64,000 bases of DNA from positions 1,860,001 to 1,924,000 of the forward strand of contig MARA01000006.1 of the NCBI GenBank assembly GCA_001792895.1. Direction: 5' to 3'. The notes under the pieces were generated by a model, which searched no databases, was not told the DNA's origin, and worked only from the letters and a program-made list of their open reading frames with translations. The number at the start of each line of letters is the position of its first letter. Positions within the stretch are counted from its first letter, which is position 1. Position numbers and translations under genes: made by a program. This DNA comes from Lentinus brumalis. Taxonomy: Eukaryota > Basidiomycota > Agaricomycetes > Polyporales > Polyporaceae. Positions 1-11,227 of the stretch are shown here, piece by piece.

Positions 1-423
1 GGGACGCGAGGGATAGTCTTCAGGTCGGGGTGGAGGATAGACTTCTTCTCCGCCTGCGTCTTGTTGTTTCCATGACCGTAGCTCTCAGAGGACGGGTCGA
101 AGGCCTGCATCGCGTCAGACACTGAATGTACCTGAACGTGAAAGCCAAGTGCCAACGTACCTTCGTCAGCGCGTACTGCTGCTCGGGAGTAAGATTTACG
201 TTCCGGAAGAGGAGCACACCGTACTGTTGACATGCATGTCAGAACGATAGCTAGCCCATCAATCGCAGAGCGAGCGAACCTTGTACAAGAGATCGTGGAC
301 CTCCTTAAGCTCCTCCTCGGACAATTCGCCAGGTTTCACGCCCTTTACCTCTCTCCCGAAGTCCTTGAACTTCTCAGCGTCGGCAGTCGGGGGAAGGGGA
401 ATTGGAGCGAGTTCGATGGCCAT
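1..423 (-). CDS. xanA: Xanthine dioxygenase (Fe(II)/2-oxoglutarate), copy 1, 5' part only
   Basis: This is the N-terminal part of a fungal XanA-type enzyme, which hydroxylates xanthine to urate using 2-oxoglutarate, O2 and Fe(II). I chose the ATG at 421-423 because it opens MAIELAPIPLPP, matching the start of the second copy at 8921. Three exons are visible. The first ends after DLLYK, the second reads VLLFRNVNLTPEQQYALTK and ends at 161, and the third contains SYGHGNN and SILHPDLKTIP, both close to fungal XanA. The introns have GTAC donors. The gene runs off the left edge, so the HxD iron-binding motif and the C-terminal half are outside the window. It is a paralogue of the gene at 7395-8921, lies on the same strand, and flanks a purine permease. 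Confidence 0.85.
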
Positions 424-2118
424 GATGTGCGGTCTGTTACTGTGGTGCGTTAGGGATGGTGGCAGCGGATAGACGGAGACGTTGAGGGGGCGTGACTGTA
501 TATGTAGGGCAGTACTTAGTAGATGCATGCAGGGTGCCCGTTCCCACGCGAAGGCCGCTGGCATGCGGTGAAGTCGAAGGCGTCCAAGCACTTCTTCATG
601 ATCACCCTGGCCAGAGAGGTAGAGGAGGATGTTCCTAGACCTCAGTGACCGCACCACGCCGGCGCGATGAGGTACATCGCATCCGTTTTGATTCCGAGCA
701 CGCAGCCTGAAGGATGCATACGGGGGAAGATGCGTGACGCGGCCACAACATCGCTACTCGGGGTCCCTGCGGCCTGGTGCGGAGATCAAGCTTCTGTGAC
801 ATAAACGGCAGTGCACACTGCACGGCGGTGGCGAGGGACGTCCTACTTACGGTCTAAGTACCCTCCTCCAAACCGAGGGGATGGTCCGAAGAGAGCAGAC
901 GGGAAACTGCTTTCCGGTGTTCGTGGCGGGCTACGGTACGGTACCGTGCGTGCGCTGTCGACAAGTATGCGACGGGCAAGGTCCTACGGCGGCGGAATCG
1001 CGCTTGTACAGACATAGGCAGGAGTGCTGTACGCAGAAGCGAGTCGGTAACGAGTCGCGGCGGTGAGCGCCCGACTAGATTCAGCACGAATGGCAGCAAC
1101 GCTGCCAGCTTGTCTGATCAGCGGTGAGAGAGCATTCGTCAAGTATAAGGTTCCATCCCATTCCTCGCCACAGAACTGATGAACTCGTTGGTGCGCACCT
1201 GGTAGGTAGGAGGGGTACCATCCAGACGAGACACAAGTCATCCGCATCGCGCGGGCATCCGCATACTGCGGGGCACCTGCTCTATGATGCATGTGGCAGC
1301 ATGGCAGAGAAGGCACGTTGGTTGAGGAGAGGCCGAGAGGTATGAGTAGTCGCCGTTGCCCGTTCCGGTAAATTAGTTTGCGGAAGCCGCTCTGCTCGAC
1401 GGTAGGATGGTAAGTATCCGTCGCATCGATTGCGCCCAGTCGCGTAGACGGCGGTCAAGTAGTAGCGTCAGGGTCTTGAGCATGCATCTTTCGAGGCCGA
1501 TAAGTAGCGATAGCGCGGTAGGTTTGGCAGGGTTTGTCTCCCGTGGAAAGCCGCCGAGCGCGCGCTAGCCTCTGTTCTCTCTCTCCGCCACCGCCACCAC
1601 GATCCAATGGTTCGGAGTCCGGACCCCGATATACTTACGCCAGTCTCCAGTCTCCGTACGTATCCTGAATTTGAGCAGAGATCTTCGGTGAAACGCGGAT
1701 TCCACTCCTTCGTCTCCTCCCTCTGATGCCTCGGTCAATTGTTGAACGTTGAGTGCTGATATACTTCAAATCTTCATCGTGAGCTGCGAGCTCATCCAGC
1801 GATTTCTGCCTTGTCCTAGGAGGTCTTGTATCGCCTCATCGCAACTGGAGACGTACTTGTCTAACCTAAGTTCTTCTGTTGCAGCTTCTCCCCGCCGCCC
1901 ATCCCCCGACCACCGCTGCGACGTCCAACAGCTCGCACTTGAAGGACGCGTCATGGCCACGCTTTCTGGCTGTGTCGGGGACCCCGTCCACGGAATCAGC
2001 GCACCATGCGCATGAAACCCTGAGGTACTTATAGACGACAAGGATCGTCTAGCGCTACTAGTACCAGAGGAAGCCGACCCGTGTCTCGACCGCTTACTAC
2101 TACACTCGTGCACGCACC
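424..2118. other. Intergenic, no gene seen
   Basis: This 1.7-kb stretch holds only short overlapping open frames on both strands, with no recognisable domain and no plausible exon chain. It must contain the divergent promoters of the xanthine dioxygenase copy on the left and the membrane-protein gene on the right. No clear TATA box stands out. Confidence 0.5.
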
Positions 2119-3835
2119 ATGGCCGCCCAACCTGCGCTTCCCGCCATCCCGGCGGACATTGCATTCATGTGAGTGGCGATTTGATCTGCAGTATGTGCAC
2201 GGCCCTGACACTTTGCACAGAACGGGACCAACAGTGAGTCGCCTCAGTACCATGACACGGGCCTAGTGCTCGCACTGATGCCTCTCCGACGGCCTAGTTG
2301 ATCGGAATTTGCCTCAACTGGGGATTCATGGGCGTACTGGTCGTCCAGCTATGTACGTAGAGCTACGCGATGTCAGTGTTTGCCCGCTTATCGACGCGCC
2401 GTCAGACTTCTACCACTTGACCTTCCGAGAGGACCAGCGGGCCATTCGGTTCCTAGGTAAGGTTCCTGCCTGGTGCGCACTGCTTGCAGCCGTCCTGAAG
2501 TCCCCATTTCAGTCTACGGCCTGTTCCTCCTCGACGTCATACAGACGTGTCTGGTGACCGCCGACGCGTTCCACTGGTTCGTCTTCGGGTTTGGGGACAT
2601 GAACAGACTCGACGACACCTTCGTCAACTCCTGGGACGTCCCGTTCTTGGACGCGATCATCGCCACGATCGTGCAGACGTTCTACTGCTGGCGCATCTGG
2701 ATCCTGACTAAATCGCTGGTGTTCCCCGTCATTATCTTCCTGGTGCGTCGTGAAGTTGCCTCTGCGGCGTCTCGCACTTATGTACTTTGCACGATGACAG
2801 GTCTCTCTTACTCAGTGCGCTGCTGGAATCGCCACCGCACTCAAGGTGTGTCATAAGCATGTGATCCAGATCGTCCTTGTCTCAGGGCGCATGCAGGCTT
2901 TCCAAGGCGGCAGGCTCTCGTTGATCAGCGTTGAGGAGGTAGCTCAGCAGACGGTCTGTCCCTATCTCGTCTATCCACCGATCACGTTGCTTACCTTGGC
3001 TGCCACCATTTCTTTCAGACATGGCTCGTCGCCAGCGTTGTCGCCGATATTCTGATCACCGTCGTCATGAGCCATACCGTGAGCTGAACGCTCTCTCCAC
3101 AGACCGCGCGCTGATCGTCAGGCTTTTCTCTGAACAGCTCCTTCGATCGCGCTCGAGGACTCTGACAGCGAGGAGCACCATCGATCGCATCGTACGGGTA
3201 ACCGTCGAGACCAACATGCTGACTGGTGCGTTTCCTTCCCTTCTTGCTCGTGCTCTAGGTCGCCTCACAAGCTTCTCAGCCGGCGTTGCGATTATTGCCC
3301 TGGGACTGTATCTCGGATTCCCCGTAAGTCCACTCAAGGCGATTTACATGTTCCGAGTCTCACGTCCTTCTCTAGGATCACTCCACACTTGTCGTACCTC
3401 CGTAAGTGCTTGTAAACTTACATCCTCTCCCGGGTGTTGATACCGTCTGCGCCTCGAAGTACGGCTATTATTGGAAAGCTGTAAGGGAACTCTCGCCTCT
3501 TGATCGGCTCCCACTAACTCCCCGACAGTTACTCGAACTGCCTGGTTGCGGTCCTGAACAACAGACGGCTTCCTTCCGCCGGCAAATCCGTCTCGTCGTC
3601 CACTCAGGGCTCCACCGCGCAGTCACTCTCGTTCAGGCTCCCGACGCACTCGCAGTCCGGTGGGCAAATCCGAGTCGAAGTCCTCCAGCAAACGGACACA
3701 GATCCAGACCTTGAGATGCTTGACATGCCGGTACGTCGTGCCTTTGGCTGCCATCCGACGCGGGATGCTCTCTCATGTGGCGCTGTGCAGAAATCTTCCG
3801 ACTCGAAGCGTCCCAACCACAGCATGGGAGTCTAG
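2119..3835 (+). CDS. DUF6534-type multi-pass membrane protein
   Basis: This is a member of the large Agaricomycete family of seven-helix-like membrane proteins with a C-terminal DUF6534 domain; the function of the family is unknown. The chosen start is the ATG at 2119 (MAAQPALPAIPADIAF). Exons then give ICLNWGFMGVLVVQLY, YYLTFREDQRAIRFL, a helix with FLLDVIQTCLVTADAFHWF, FYCWRIWILTKS, and TLLRSRSRTLTARSTIDRI followed by TVETNMLT. The hallmark late segment SNCLVAVLNNRRLPSAGKS appears near 3536. A last intron (about 3732-3790) leads to a short exon ending in MGV and the stop at 3833-3835. At least eight short introns are needed, so exon ends are approximate. The gene lies beside a purine permease, but nothing in it ties it to purine metabolism. 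Confidence 0.75.
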
Positions 3836-4475
3836 GGGACGATGGCTTGGACACGATAATGCGGGGATGCTCGCATTCGTCGACAACGACAATGGACTCG
3901 GATTCTGCGGGGTTCCTGGCCAAAAGATTCAGCATCTACTTATTCTATTCCAGAAATGGCTGTACTGGCTGCGTCACGATGTCTCGCGCCGCATGCTCAA
4001 GTTGCCCAGCGTTGGGGTGTGGTGGCGAGAACGATCATCTCCAGAGGGCACGAATTACGATCTCGCGGACGACGTCCGGGGGAGGTTGACGCGTTGGAAT
4101 GCCGAAGCACGGAATCCACTGAACGGATGTGCAGCAGAACAACGGGATGTCGGGGGTCCCGCACTCCAGCGGCGGAGTGCCTGGGTGCGCTTTCGGCAAT
4201 CTGATGTCCCACACGAGCATACAATCACACACAAGTAGATTCCAAGTACTTACCAGTCGACTGGGCATCAACGGAGGATTCCTTTTCTTGCTGCTCGGCG
4301 AAGGTTGTTCGGGGTCTCTGCTGCCGGAGCAGAAGAGCGGATATTGATATATTAATACCTCACAGCGTGGGCAACGGGCAGCGAGGACGGACGGACGTGT
4401 ATCAAATGCAGGCATAAGTACGTCCGGAGCTCGAAGCTATTTCCGCCCTTACACTTCATAGCGTCCTCCGACACC
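3836..4475. other. Intergenic, permease promoter region
   Basis: No convincing gene is seen. The stretch separates two plus-strand genes. It should contain the terminator of the DUF6534 gene and the promoter of the permease, whose ATG follows the sequence CGACACC. Confidence 0.45.
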
Positions 4476-7058
4476 ATGCACGACTCTCAGCCCAAGGCAG
4501 TCCCCTCCCCGGAGCTTGCAACTCACGCGCAAGGCTTCCGCGCTCGCGCCACCTTCGTCAAGCGCAAGCTGACCACTCGCCGTGGCTGGCTGGGTGACTA
4601 CGACTATGCCTGGCTATGTCTCCCTTCTATGCCATTCGCCAAGCGGTCCCAACGTCCCCCGCCATTCTATGCACTGGATGCAGAACTCCCCCTCACCCTG
4701 GCGATCTTCACCGGCTTACAGCATGCTCTAGCCATGCTCGCAGGTATGTTGAGTCACGCGCTCAGGTCAACGAGTGGTATTCATCTTTCCAGGCCTCATC
4801 ACGCCCCCGATTATATTTGCAAGTGCTCTTAGCCTCGACAGCGCGACGTCGTCGTACATGATTTCAGCGTCGCTGATTGGAAGTGGTACGTGGCTTGGTT
4901 CGTGTTCGTGTTTTGAGTACTGATATCATCCAGGTATTCTGAGTTTGGTTCAGCTCTCGCGCATACCGCTCTTCGGTGGATATTATCTTGGAACGGGTCT
5001 CATCTCAGGTGCGCGACCTCGCCCTCGCAGGGCCTGATTCGAGATCTGACAACAAGTACACCAGTCGTTGGAACGAGCTTTTCTACCCTTTCTACTGCCA
5101 ATGCCGTAAGAGCATCCATCCTCGCGTTGTTCTATTCACCAATCATTGTGGAAGATCTTCGACGCCATGTATCGCGATGGTACCTGCTCGTCCACAACAG
5201 CTGCGGATGGCACCATCACCCGCGATCCATGTCCAGACGCATACGGCAAAGTCTTAGGTATGTCATTCTGGTTGGTAGAATGACTTGTACACAAGTTGAA
5301 TTGCGCATAGGGACATCGCTCATCTGTTCGTTCCTCGAAATTGGTCTGGCTTTCGTCCCGCCCCGCGTCCTCAAACGCATATTCCCTCCAATCGTCACGG
5401 GTACGCAACCTCTCTCTCTCATCCCACGGCTCCGGATATTGATATGACTTCCAGGCACCGTCATTCTGCTCATCGGAGCCTCCCTCGTGGGCAGCTCCGG
5501 CGCGCTCGACTGGGGAGGCGGGTCCAACGGATGCCAGAGCTTCCCCACCAGCGGCATATTCCAGCTCTGCCCGACGACCCTCTCCCCGCGGCCGCTTCCC
5601 TGGGGCTCGCCGGAGTTCATCGGCCTCGGCTTCCTCTCGTTCATCAGCATCATCCTGACGGAGCTCTTTGGCTCGCCGTTCCTCAAGAACATCAGTATCA
5701 TCGTCGGACTCGCCGTGGGGTGCATCGTTGCGGGCGCAGCGGGGTACATTGACGGGTCGAGCATTACGACTGCGCCGGTCATCACGTTCCTGTGGTCAGT
5801 ACACTTTGTTGGACCTAGCTGCGAGTCGGCTCTGGGCTCACATGCTACAGGGTGCACACATTCAAGATTGGGGTTTACCCGCCTGCTATCTTGCCCAGTG
5901 AGTGTGTTCTGAACTACTGGAAATCAGGGATGGTCTATAACTCATACATTCACCAGTGCTCGCGGTCTATGGTATGTGCCCGCTCATGACGCGTGTCGTA
6001 GCTAAATCTGACTCCCTCTGCTCAGTCTCCTTGGCCATGGAAGCCACGGGCGATATCACGGCGTCCGCCGAGGTCTCTCGCCTTCCCGTAGACGGCCTCG
6101 AGTTTGACTCGCGCGTCCAGGGAGGCATTCTGGTCCGTCTGCACCACTACTACATCATTCCTCCAATGTCCCTCAGCTAACGTGCCGGTGACAGAGTGAT
6201 GGCATCGGCGGTTTCATGTCCGCGCTGTTCACCGTCACGCCGCTGTCCATCTTCGCTCAGGTTCCGTCCAATCCACTTGGCATATCCGTATGATTCTGAG
6301 TACTGACACATAAGTACTCGTACATCTCAGAACAACGGTGTCATCGCCATCACGCGCTGCGCGAACCGTTCTGCGGGACGCTGGTGCTGCGGGTTCCTCA
6401 TCCTCTTTGGCGTCCTGGGCAAGATCTCCGGGTTCTTCCTCGCTAGTGAGTGTCGGTCCTAGCACCGTCTCCATTGCGCATATGCTCATGCACCGTTTCC
6501 TTCAGTCCCGAATTCAGTCCTCGGAGGTGTCACAACATTCCTCTTTGCCAGCGTCGCAGTACGTCAGCTCTAACCATCCGCATTCCGCATTCCGCATTCC
6601 GCACGACTCAAGAGACTCCGACCTAACCCGCATCGACACACAGGTGTCTGGCGTGCGCGTGCTGTCATTCGCGCAGTACACGCGCCGCGACCGGTTCGTG
6701 CTCGCCGCGGCGCTCTCGTTCGGGCTCGCGGACATCCTCGTGCCCGACATCTTCACGCACCTCTTCGACGGCGTGGACAGCCCGAGCAGCGGCCTCGCGG
6801 GCCTCTTCAACTCCATCACGATCATCCTGAGCACCCCGTGTACGTCGACGTCTGCTTCTCTCTGTTTCTCTCGGCATGGGCTGACGCGCACGCGACTCTG
6901 CTATTGATGTGCTTGTAGTCTTGGCCGCGGGCATCGTCGCCTCTGTGCTGAACGTCATTTTGCCGCGGGAGATGGAGGACGAGGTTCCTGACGACGAGAC
7001 TCGGGAGTTCGAAGAGCAGATGCATGCAGGGTCGAGCGTGGAGAAGGTGGAGGTTTAG
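4476..7058 (+). CDS. Purine (xanthine/urate) permease, NAT/NCS2 family
   Basis: This encodes a plasma-membrane nucleobase-ascorbate transporter of the UapA/UapC type, which imports xanthine and urate with protons. The N-terminus carries KLTTRRGWLGDYDYAWL, the conserved cytosolic lead-in of fungal purine permeases. Further on are ALNLPL-like helices (PLTLAIFTGLQHALAMLAG), the substrate-site segment AMEATGDITASAEVSRL with its conserved Glu, a VQGGI-like turn, and the NAT signature QNNGVIAITRCANR, whose Gln sets specificity in UapA. The stop is at 7056-7058, after an acidic tail (EMEDEVPDDE). Around a dozen short introns interrupt it. One falls between the Gln and the first Asn of the signature (about 6260-6330). 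The neighbouring xanthine dioxygenases support xanthine or urate as substrate. Confidence 0.9.
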
Positions 7059-7394
7059 TACATGACTTGATGATTATCTTGTGAGGTACGCACGACGTGT
7101 ACACCAAGAGTCGGGTCTTTATGATAGCCTATCTCGAAAGGAGGCGAGTAAGACTAGCGAAGCGTCAACGCATAGGGGAGACCTTGAAGGAAGTGGGGAC
7201 ATTGTCTTCGGATTGTCAGGGATCAGATGACGAGCATCGGAGCAGATCTTACACATGAGCAGCGAGAGCAGATGTTGCAACACATGTACACGCATGTGGA
7301 GCGGAGAGTGACTGGTATGAGCAGTCTGTACGTAACACTGCGATATTCTGAGTACGAGGCTGGCAGGGGCGAGCAACGGCGAGCCTCAGCCCGC
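7059..7394. other. Convergent intergenic gap
   Basis: This lies between the 3' ends of the permease (+) and the xanthine dioxygenase (-). It should contain both 3' untranslated regions. No gene is seen. Confidence 0.5.
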
Positions 7395-8921
7395 TCACGC
7401 GTACTTCCGCACGTCCTCGGGGGTAGGGCCGGCCGGTTCGTCGGACGCAGCGAGGTTGCATTGGTGGAACGCACGGATCTGGTCCTTCTTCAACTCACCG
7501 ACGACCGAGTGGAGCAGGCCGCGATTGTGGAACAGTATCAAGTCGTTCTCGCGCCTGCATGCCCAGACCACATCGTCTGATGTCAGCGTACTGCACTGTT
7601 CGGCATTGGAGCGCACTCTAGTGACTTACCAATCGTGCGGATAGACCAACTGCGGATATTCATGCAGCAGGGAACGGCCAGTCAGCTGGTGTCATATGCT
7701 GATCTCAATCGAACCGGGGAGGGAGCTTACCGAGGGCGCGATCGCAGGGCGCTGCATCTTGTACAGAAGGTCCCGGACTTCCTGCAGGTTCGTCAAATGG
7801 GCGCCGTCTGGGTATAGCGCGCCCTCGCGGCTCGCGGCTGCGGGTAGCGGGTCCACGAAGAGCTCCCTCACACCGCATGGGTGCACCTGGAAGTGCAGCT
7901 CACCCGTGACGGGGTTCTTCCACGTCTATGACGCGCCCATGAGTGAGCATGCTCTGTCAGTATTCGCGTCACCGGGGAGAGACAGAATATACCATCGGGT
8001 AGACCTTGATCTTGTCCTCGTCCCAGGGCGGCAGCTCATCGTCCGGCATCTCGAGGCCTTCGGATACAATACCGAGCCCGGTGGAGAGGGCGTGCGCGGT
8101 CGCCATCCACGCGTACGGATGCGGACTGTACTTCACCCGGCCCCGGACGGCGACGCTCTTGTACTCCGAGGGAAGGATGTCGAACATGGTCTTACCGCTC
8201 ACGAACGCGGTCGCGGCAAGCGGCACCTCGAGCTCGTCGCCCGTGCCGTCATCATACCGCACCGTCTGATGCGGGCCCTGGGGTACCACCTTCGCGTACA
8301 GGGTGGTGACGCGTGGAGGATTGAGGTCGTACAACGCCGCGTCCATGTGCCAGCGTTGGAAGCGCGTGATGCCCTTTGCGGTATCTTCCGCCGAGACATG
8401 CGTCTTGTGGAAGGTGGTGTGCGAGGGGTGCTTGAGCACCGCCTCTGCGAGCCCTTCGTGGTTGTAGACGGTGCCGTTGCCGATGAGCTTCACTTGCGGG
8501 ACGCCGGGGATAGCGTTCAGTTCAAACAGCTTCCGTCCTGGGGTCTTGCTGTAGTCGTTTCCGTGACCGTGGTTCTCAGAGGACGGGTCAAATGACTACA
8601 GGAAAATATTACACGATCCGGGTGAATAAAACATGCGTGTCACCATACCTTGGTCAGATTGTATTGCTGCTCGGGTGTAACATCTACGTCCCGGAAGAGG
8701 AGGACGCTGTACTGAGAACATACAGATTGAAGACCTGTATGATCACCATGCAATGTACACAGAGGCATCAGACGGACCTTGTACAATAGATCATGGACCT
8801 CCTTCATCTGCTCTTCCGACATCTCTCCAGGATTCACGCCCAAGATCTCTCTTCCGAAGTCTTTGAACTGCTCGGCATTGGCGGTCGCGGGGAGGGAAAT
8901 GGGTGCAAGATCAACGGCCAT
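7395..8921 (-). CDS. xanA: Xanthine dioxygenase (Fe(II)/2-oxoglutarate), copy 2, complete
   Basis: This is a complete fungal XanA-type enzyme, converting xanthine to urate with 2-oxoglutarate and O2. It starts at the ATG at 8919-8921 (MAVDLAPISLPATANAEQ) and stops at 7395-7397 after EDVRKYA. Visible in order are DVDVTPEQQYNLTK, YNHEGLAEAVLKHP, the iron ligands in RWHMDAALYDLNPP (HxD), QTVRYDDGTGDELEVPL, YSPHPYAWM, STGLGIVSEGLEMP, LLYKMQRPAIAP, and the distal region LFHNRGLLHSVVG with the third His ligand and 2-oxoglutarate-binding residues. Five introns of normal size are needed. All the catalytic residues I can place are intact. Nearly every segment matches the TauD-like XanA family, not taurine or sulfonate dioxygenases. 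The convergent permease upstream on the + strand supports the substrate assignment. Confidence 0.93.
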
Positions 8922-9312
8922 AGCCCAAAGTCCGTCAATGCTCGTCGGGGAGATGATGAGAGATGGCGGCGGAGGCCATGAGGTCGTTTGAGGTATATGG
9001 AGATAAGCCGGAGGCCCGTTCCCACTATGCTGTTAGCACGTGGTGAGTTTCCATGCAGTTTGGAGTACGTTACTTTCTCGATTCGTGTGTTGCTTCTAAA
9101 GCTCCGATGCTGGCACCTCGGCTCTGTGAAGTGCGTATGAGTTCACAACGTGAACAGAACGAAGGCAGAGGAGTTCCAAAATCACCCCCGCGGCCCCGCC
9201 ACGCGACTGCCACGCGAGGTGGCTGCTTATGGTATTGTAAACGCTCGCCCAACACGAGTACAGCAAGAACCCTTGTACACCCTTCCATCTCCGCACGCGG
9301 CTTCACGCCGAA
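8922..9312. other. Intergenic, xanthine dioxygenase promoter side
   Basis: No gene is seen. The stretch lies upstream of the minus-strand xanthine dioxygenase. Its right end (from about 9275) is shared with the sequence near 13415-13493, so it belongs to the duplicated segment described at 9313-9835. Confidence 0.45.
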
Positions 9313-9835
9313 TCACTGCTCACGCTTGAACGCGAACGCGGCCGCCTGCGGCTCGTACACCACGTGAATCTCAACCGCATTCCGCCCCATCTCCTGCCAC
9401 CCGCCCGGCTGCATCCGCACTGCGGGCCCGCTGCGCCCAGTCCCCCAGAGGTGCGTAGTAGGCTCGCCATCATTTTGACATGCGCACCGAAGTGCTGCTT
9501 TAGCTGGCACTGCTTGCGCCAGAAAGCTTTGCGTGCCGGGTTCCTCCTGCGCCTCCCAAGCGCGGTCTCTTTAGAGCTCGGGTGGGAGACGTAGGCGGTG
9601 AAGAGCAAGTCCGCGAACGCGAGTGTATATGGCAGACGCGCACGTACTCCGAAGTCCATCCTGGCAACGCTGTCCCGACCCCATGCGTTCGGGGCACATT
9701 CAGCGCCTTCAAAGTAAACGAGGCGGAGGAGCTCTTGATGATTATGGGACTCGGAGCCGGTGGGTCTGCGGAGTTGCCGGTCTTTGACTGTGCGTTGTAT
9801 CCCGGGGGGCGATTTTGTGCTGGACGAAGCTCCGT
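9313..9835 (-). pseudogene. Remnant of an unrecognised gene, copy A (frameshifted)
   Basis: I do not recognise this family. The reading frame contains LLRLVYFEGAECAPNAWGRD, FADLLFTAYVSHPSS, RRNPARKAFWRK, LKQHFGAHVKMMASLLRTSG and, in a second frame, RMQPGGWQEMGRN and EIHVVYEP, ending KREQ and a stop at 9313-9315. Compared with copy B (13494-14040, -), this copy has two extra bases where B reads GGGCCCTGTG. That throws the last 40 or so codons into another frame. The intron of copy B between GYG and AFADLL has lost its 3' splice site here and would be read through in frame. DNA similarity between the copies continues beyond the coding part, to about 9880. Confidence 0.55.
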
Positions 9836-11117
9836 CCGGGGTCGGTGTCTCATTAGAGACGGCCATAATACCTGCAGTTCCGGTGAGAGAATGGCACACT
9901 GGGGAGCGACGCACGCCAGCCAACTTGCGCGCTATCGATGGCTCCCCTTACAACTAGGTTTTTCATGCGTATGACGAGATTCCGTCCGTCTCATCTCGCA
10001 AAATGATTTGGAACTGAGTGAGATGGGTTTTAACGGAGAGGCATGGGAACTGACTGCGTTGCTACAGCGAGCATCTCGGGAATCCTGCAGGTGACCCTTG
10101 ATATTTGAATGTCCATTTCATGATGAGGCCGTGGGCCCGCGGAGGCCAGTTAAGCGAGGCGCAATATGGAGGCCATCAACGTTGACACCGGAGATTTATT
10201 GCGGAACAACTGCTCTTTCTTTGAACTTGGCAATCGTCATCGCAGGGTTACTGACAAGCACCCGAGCATTTGCGGGAATTTCTTCAGAATGCCACTGACT
10301 CGGTGCTATGAGAGGACAGCGGGGCGGTCTCTACTCAAGTTGTGAGTATCTGATGTGTTCCAGAGAAGCGCATTAGAACTGTGATGCCCCGGGAAGAGTA
10401 TGCAGGATGATGCGAAACTGGGGCGTCTGAACTCAGCCTCCCTAGATTGACACTCCGAGGTGACTCCGAGGAACGCTCCAAGCCAGCGCATCAGCCTCGA
10501 CTGTAGGCATAGCGGCTCAGCCGAGTGCGGCAACTCGATGACCGGGAAGCCTCGGACTCTGAGCATGTCCGCTTCACATATCCTTTGCCCCGGGAGCGAC
10601 TCCTGTACTGTTGCCCCTCCGAGGGTCCGAGGCTTCATCTGACCATGAGTAAGCGTCTAGTAGATTCCCGTTCTTGTCAACTTCATGCGTTGTGATCCTA
10701 ATCGGCTTAGCGGCGAAGACTTTGGGATTGCGCAGGTATGTTGCTGTTTTGTTCAAGCACAAGCTGAATCGTCGTGTCTACCATTCCAAGAGATTGGTTG
10801 TGAACAACGACCACGACAGTACTGCCCGATAGCGTCAGGCTCACCAACGCCTTCAGCTGGGTATCATGGTCGTTGAGCAGTAAGTCTGAGTCTCATATTC
10901 TGTTTCTGCATACTTACCGACCTTCCGACACACCAGAACGACTACCGCCCCAGGCACTCCGTTGGATCCGGGACTCGGATGTTGAGAACCGACGTATGCA
11001 CTTCACGACTGTGTCCCGCTGTGGCTCTACTCATGTCAACAAAAGAGCGATACCCGTCGACTCGCGAGGCGTCGCCTGAAGCTCGATGTCACGCAGCTGA
11101 GTCCCGACGATGTACTC
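9836..11117. other. Intergenic, no gene seen
   Basis: Only short frames without recognisable domains are present. The right end contains the promoter of the homeodomain gene at 11228. Confidence 0.45.
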
Positions 11118-11118
11118 G

Positions 11119-11126
11119 TATATAAG
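11119..11126 (+). promoter_or_regulatory. Probable TATA box of homeodomain gene A
   Basis: The sequence TATATAAG lies about 100 bp upstream of the ATG at 11228, a normal distance for a fungal TATA box with a short leader. This is motif reading only. Confidence 0.45.
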
Positions 11127-11227
11127 GTGAGTGGAGATGGACGGTGCTACCCTCAAATTCGACTGCCCCTCACACCTCTCATAGTAAACCCAGCTTTGAC
11201 TACCCTTCACTCCTCCTACAGTAAACC

